Positions 4,668 through 5,046 of a DNA stretch of 5,046 nucleotides are shown here, piece after piece. The first letter of the stretch is position 1, and each line of letters begins with the position of its first letter. Origin of the DNA: an uncultured Clostridia bacterium. Lineage in GTDB: Bacteria; Bacillota; Clostridia; Oscillospirales; Oscillospiraceae. The notes beneath the pieces were generated by a model. It made no database searches. It was not told the DNA's origin and saw only the letters and a list, made by a program, of their open reading frames with translations. The DNA is taken from positions 1-5,046 of the forward strand of contig CALDMR010000045.1 of assembly GCA_937915065.1 (NCBI GenBank), in the 5' to 3' direction. A program made the translations under genes and the position numbers.

Positions 4668-5046
4668 TTAGGCGGCAAAGCCGGGGGCCAGCGCCCTTGA
4701 ATAGTCCGCGTCGTAGCTGTTGGGCGTGCCGTCCGTGTCGACAAGGCAGAAAATGTAGCTGTCGCCGGAATTGGCGGAACGGGTCCACGCATTGACCGCC
4801 GTTCCTGTGCTGTCGTGCCTGTAATGTACCTTGCTGTTGCCCGCCTTGTAATAGTCATATTGCTTTTGGTAGTTCTGCTCCGCGCTGTTGGCGTAGGATC
4901 GGCTACCGTGGTATTCAAACTCTGCCAGCAGGAAAAGATAGTCGGTGGTGGCCGTCACATAGCCTGCATTATCGGGCCCGCCGCCGGGGTTGTCGCTGTA
5001 CTTGGTCACGGACTTCATAACGGCTCGGAGATCCGCAGGCAGGGCC
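4668..5046 (-). CDS. DGR target (variable) protein, DUF6273-like C-type-lectin-fold domain, C-terminal part
   Basis: This is the 3' end of a gene that begins outside the window; 125 residues are visible before the TAA stop at 4670-4668. The frame is open to the window edge, so the internal ATG at 5018 is not evidence of a start. Segments such as LPADLRAVMKSVTKY, DYLFLLAEFEYHGSRSYANS, AGNSKVHYRH and FCLV resemble the DUF6273 family, which occurs in phage structural proteins and often carries DGR variable repeats. The last ~40 residues (about 82-122 of the visible part) are the variable repeat. There the template would encode Asn at eight sites where this protein has D, Y, I, D, D, S, Y and D (in N-to-C order). 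Known DGR targets present such residues on a C-type lectin ligand-binding surface. In a phage this is probably a tail fibre or receptor-binding tip, but the N-terminal part needed to show that is absent. Confidence is high for the DGR target role and good for the DUF6273 assignment, which comes from recognition without a search. Confidence 0.9.
   Translation of the reverse strand, partial: ALPADLRAVMKSVTKYSDNPGGGPDNAGYVTATTDYLFLLAEFEYHGSRSYANSAEQNYQKQYDYYKAGNSKVHYRHDSTGTAVNAWTRSANSGDSYIFCLVDTDGTPNSYDADYSRALAPGFAA
4681..4696 (-). other. Putative IMH (initiation of mutagenic homology) at the 3' end of VR
   Basis: The 3' end of the VR on the coding strand is a GC-rich block, GGGCGCTGGCCCCCGG, identical in the TR. 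It contains no adenine and so cannot be mutated by the adenine-specific process. In studied DGRs a GC-rich IMH at this place marks where cDNA integration starts. Past it the two repeats diverge: the VR copy runs on into CTTTGCC, the TR copy into ATTTTAT. The function is inferred from position and composition. Confidence 0.7.
4681..4801 (-). repeat. DGR variable repeat (VR)
   Basis: These 121 bp align without gaps to 3947-4067 (constant offset 734). The eight mismatches, in plus coordinates, are 4703, 4712, 4715, 4717, 4739, 4753, 4757 and 4763. At each of them the template has A on the minus (coding) strand. Four are A-to-T and four are A-to-G; no G, C or T of the template is altered. Each substitution falls in a different AAY codon and changes the amino acid (N to Y, D, Y, S, D, I, Y, D in order of rising plus coordinate). 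The VR ends 10 bases before the stop codon of the target gene, the usual DGR placement. Confidence 0.96.

Noticed and set aside
4616..4918. Minus-strand frame of 100 codons overlapping the VR
   Set aside because: It is a shifted-frame shadow of the target gene; the DUF6273-like frame is the one altered coherently at AAY codons.

Overview
The window is a GC-rich piece of a tailed phage or prophage. All genes lie on the minus strand, so it reads from base 5046 down to base 1. Strong AGGAGG-type ribosome binding sites, gut-phage-like late-gene families and compact ATGA gene overlaps suggest a host among the gut Clostridia (Oscillospiraceae/Lachnospiraceae type). That host guess is inference from protein character, not from a search.

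The centre is a complete diversity-generating retroelement (DGR) in the order target gene, Avd, template repeat, reverse transcriptase. (1) 5046-4668: the C-terminal 125 residues of the target protein, a DUF6273-like, C-type-lectin-like domain, with the variable repeat (VR, 4681-4801) at its very end. (2) 4620-4642: a GC-rich hairpin with a GGAA loop just past the target stop codon, the position and form of the structures known to promote DGR retrohoming. (3) 4580-4122: an Avd-like helical accessory protein, probably starting at GTG. (4) 4067-3947: the template repeat (TR), 121 bp, aligned without gaps to the VR. The two differ at 8 positions, and all 8 are adenines in the coding-strand TR. 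(5) 3946-3749: a noncoding spacer, probably part of the DGR RNA. (6) 3748-2567: the reverse transcriptase with YMDD and GVEPSQ motifs.

Downstream, in the same direction and tightly packed, is the end of the late operon. It begins with a tail-region gene (2582-1884) whose frame is cut by one in-frame TAG at 2228-2226. Next come a 133-aa phage protein of unknown function (1880-1479), a 56-aa helical protein (1473-1303), a one-TM protein (1306-872), a two- to three-TM holin-like protein (875-456), and the start of a cysteine peptidoglycan hydrolase (442 to beyond base 1).

As a whole, the phage encodes a hypervariable C-terminal domain, probably a tail or receptor-binding tip, the machinery that rewrites it, and a lysis cassette. 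The DGR is a known class of system. The less routine observations are the in-frame amber codon, the very basic N-terminal extension of the reverse transcriptase and the long TR-RT spacer. All large plus-strand open frames look like antisense shadows of the minus-strand genes.
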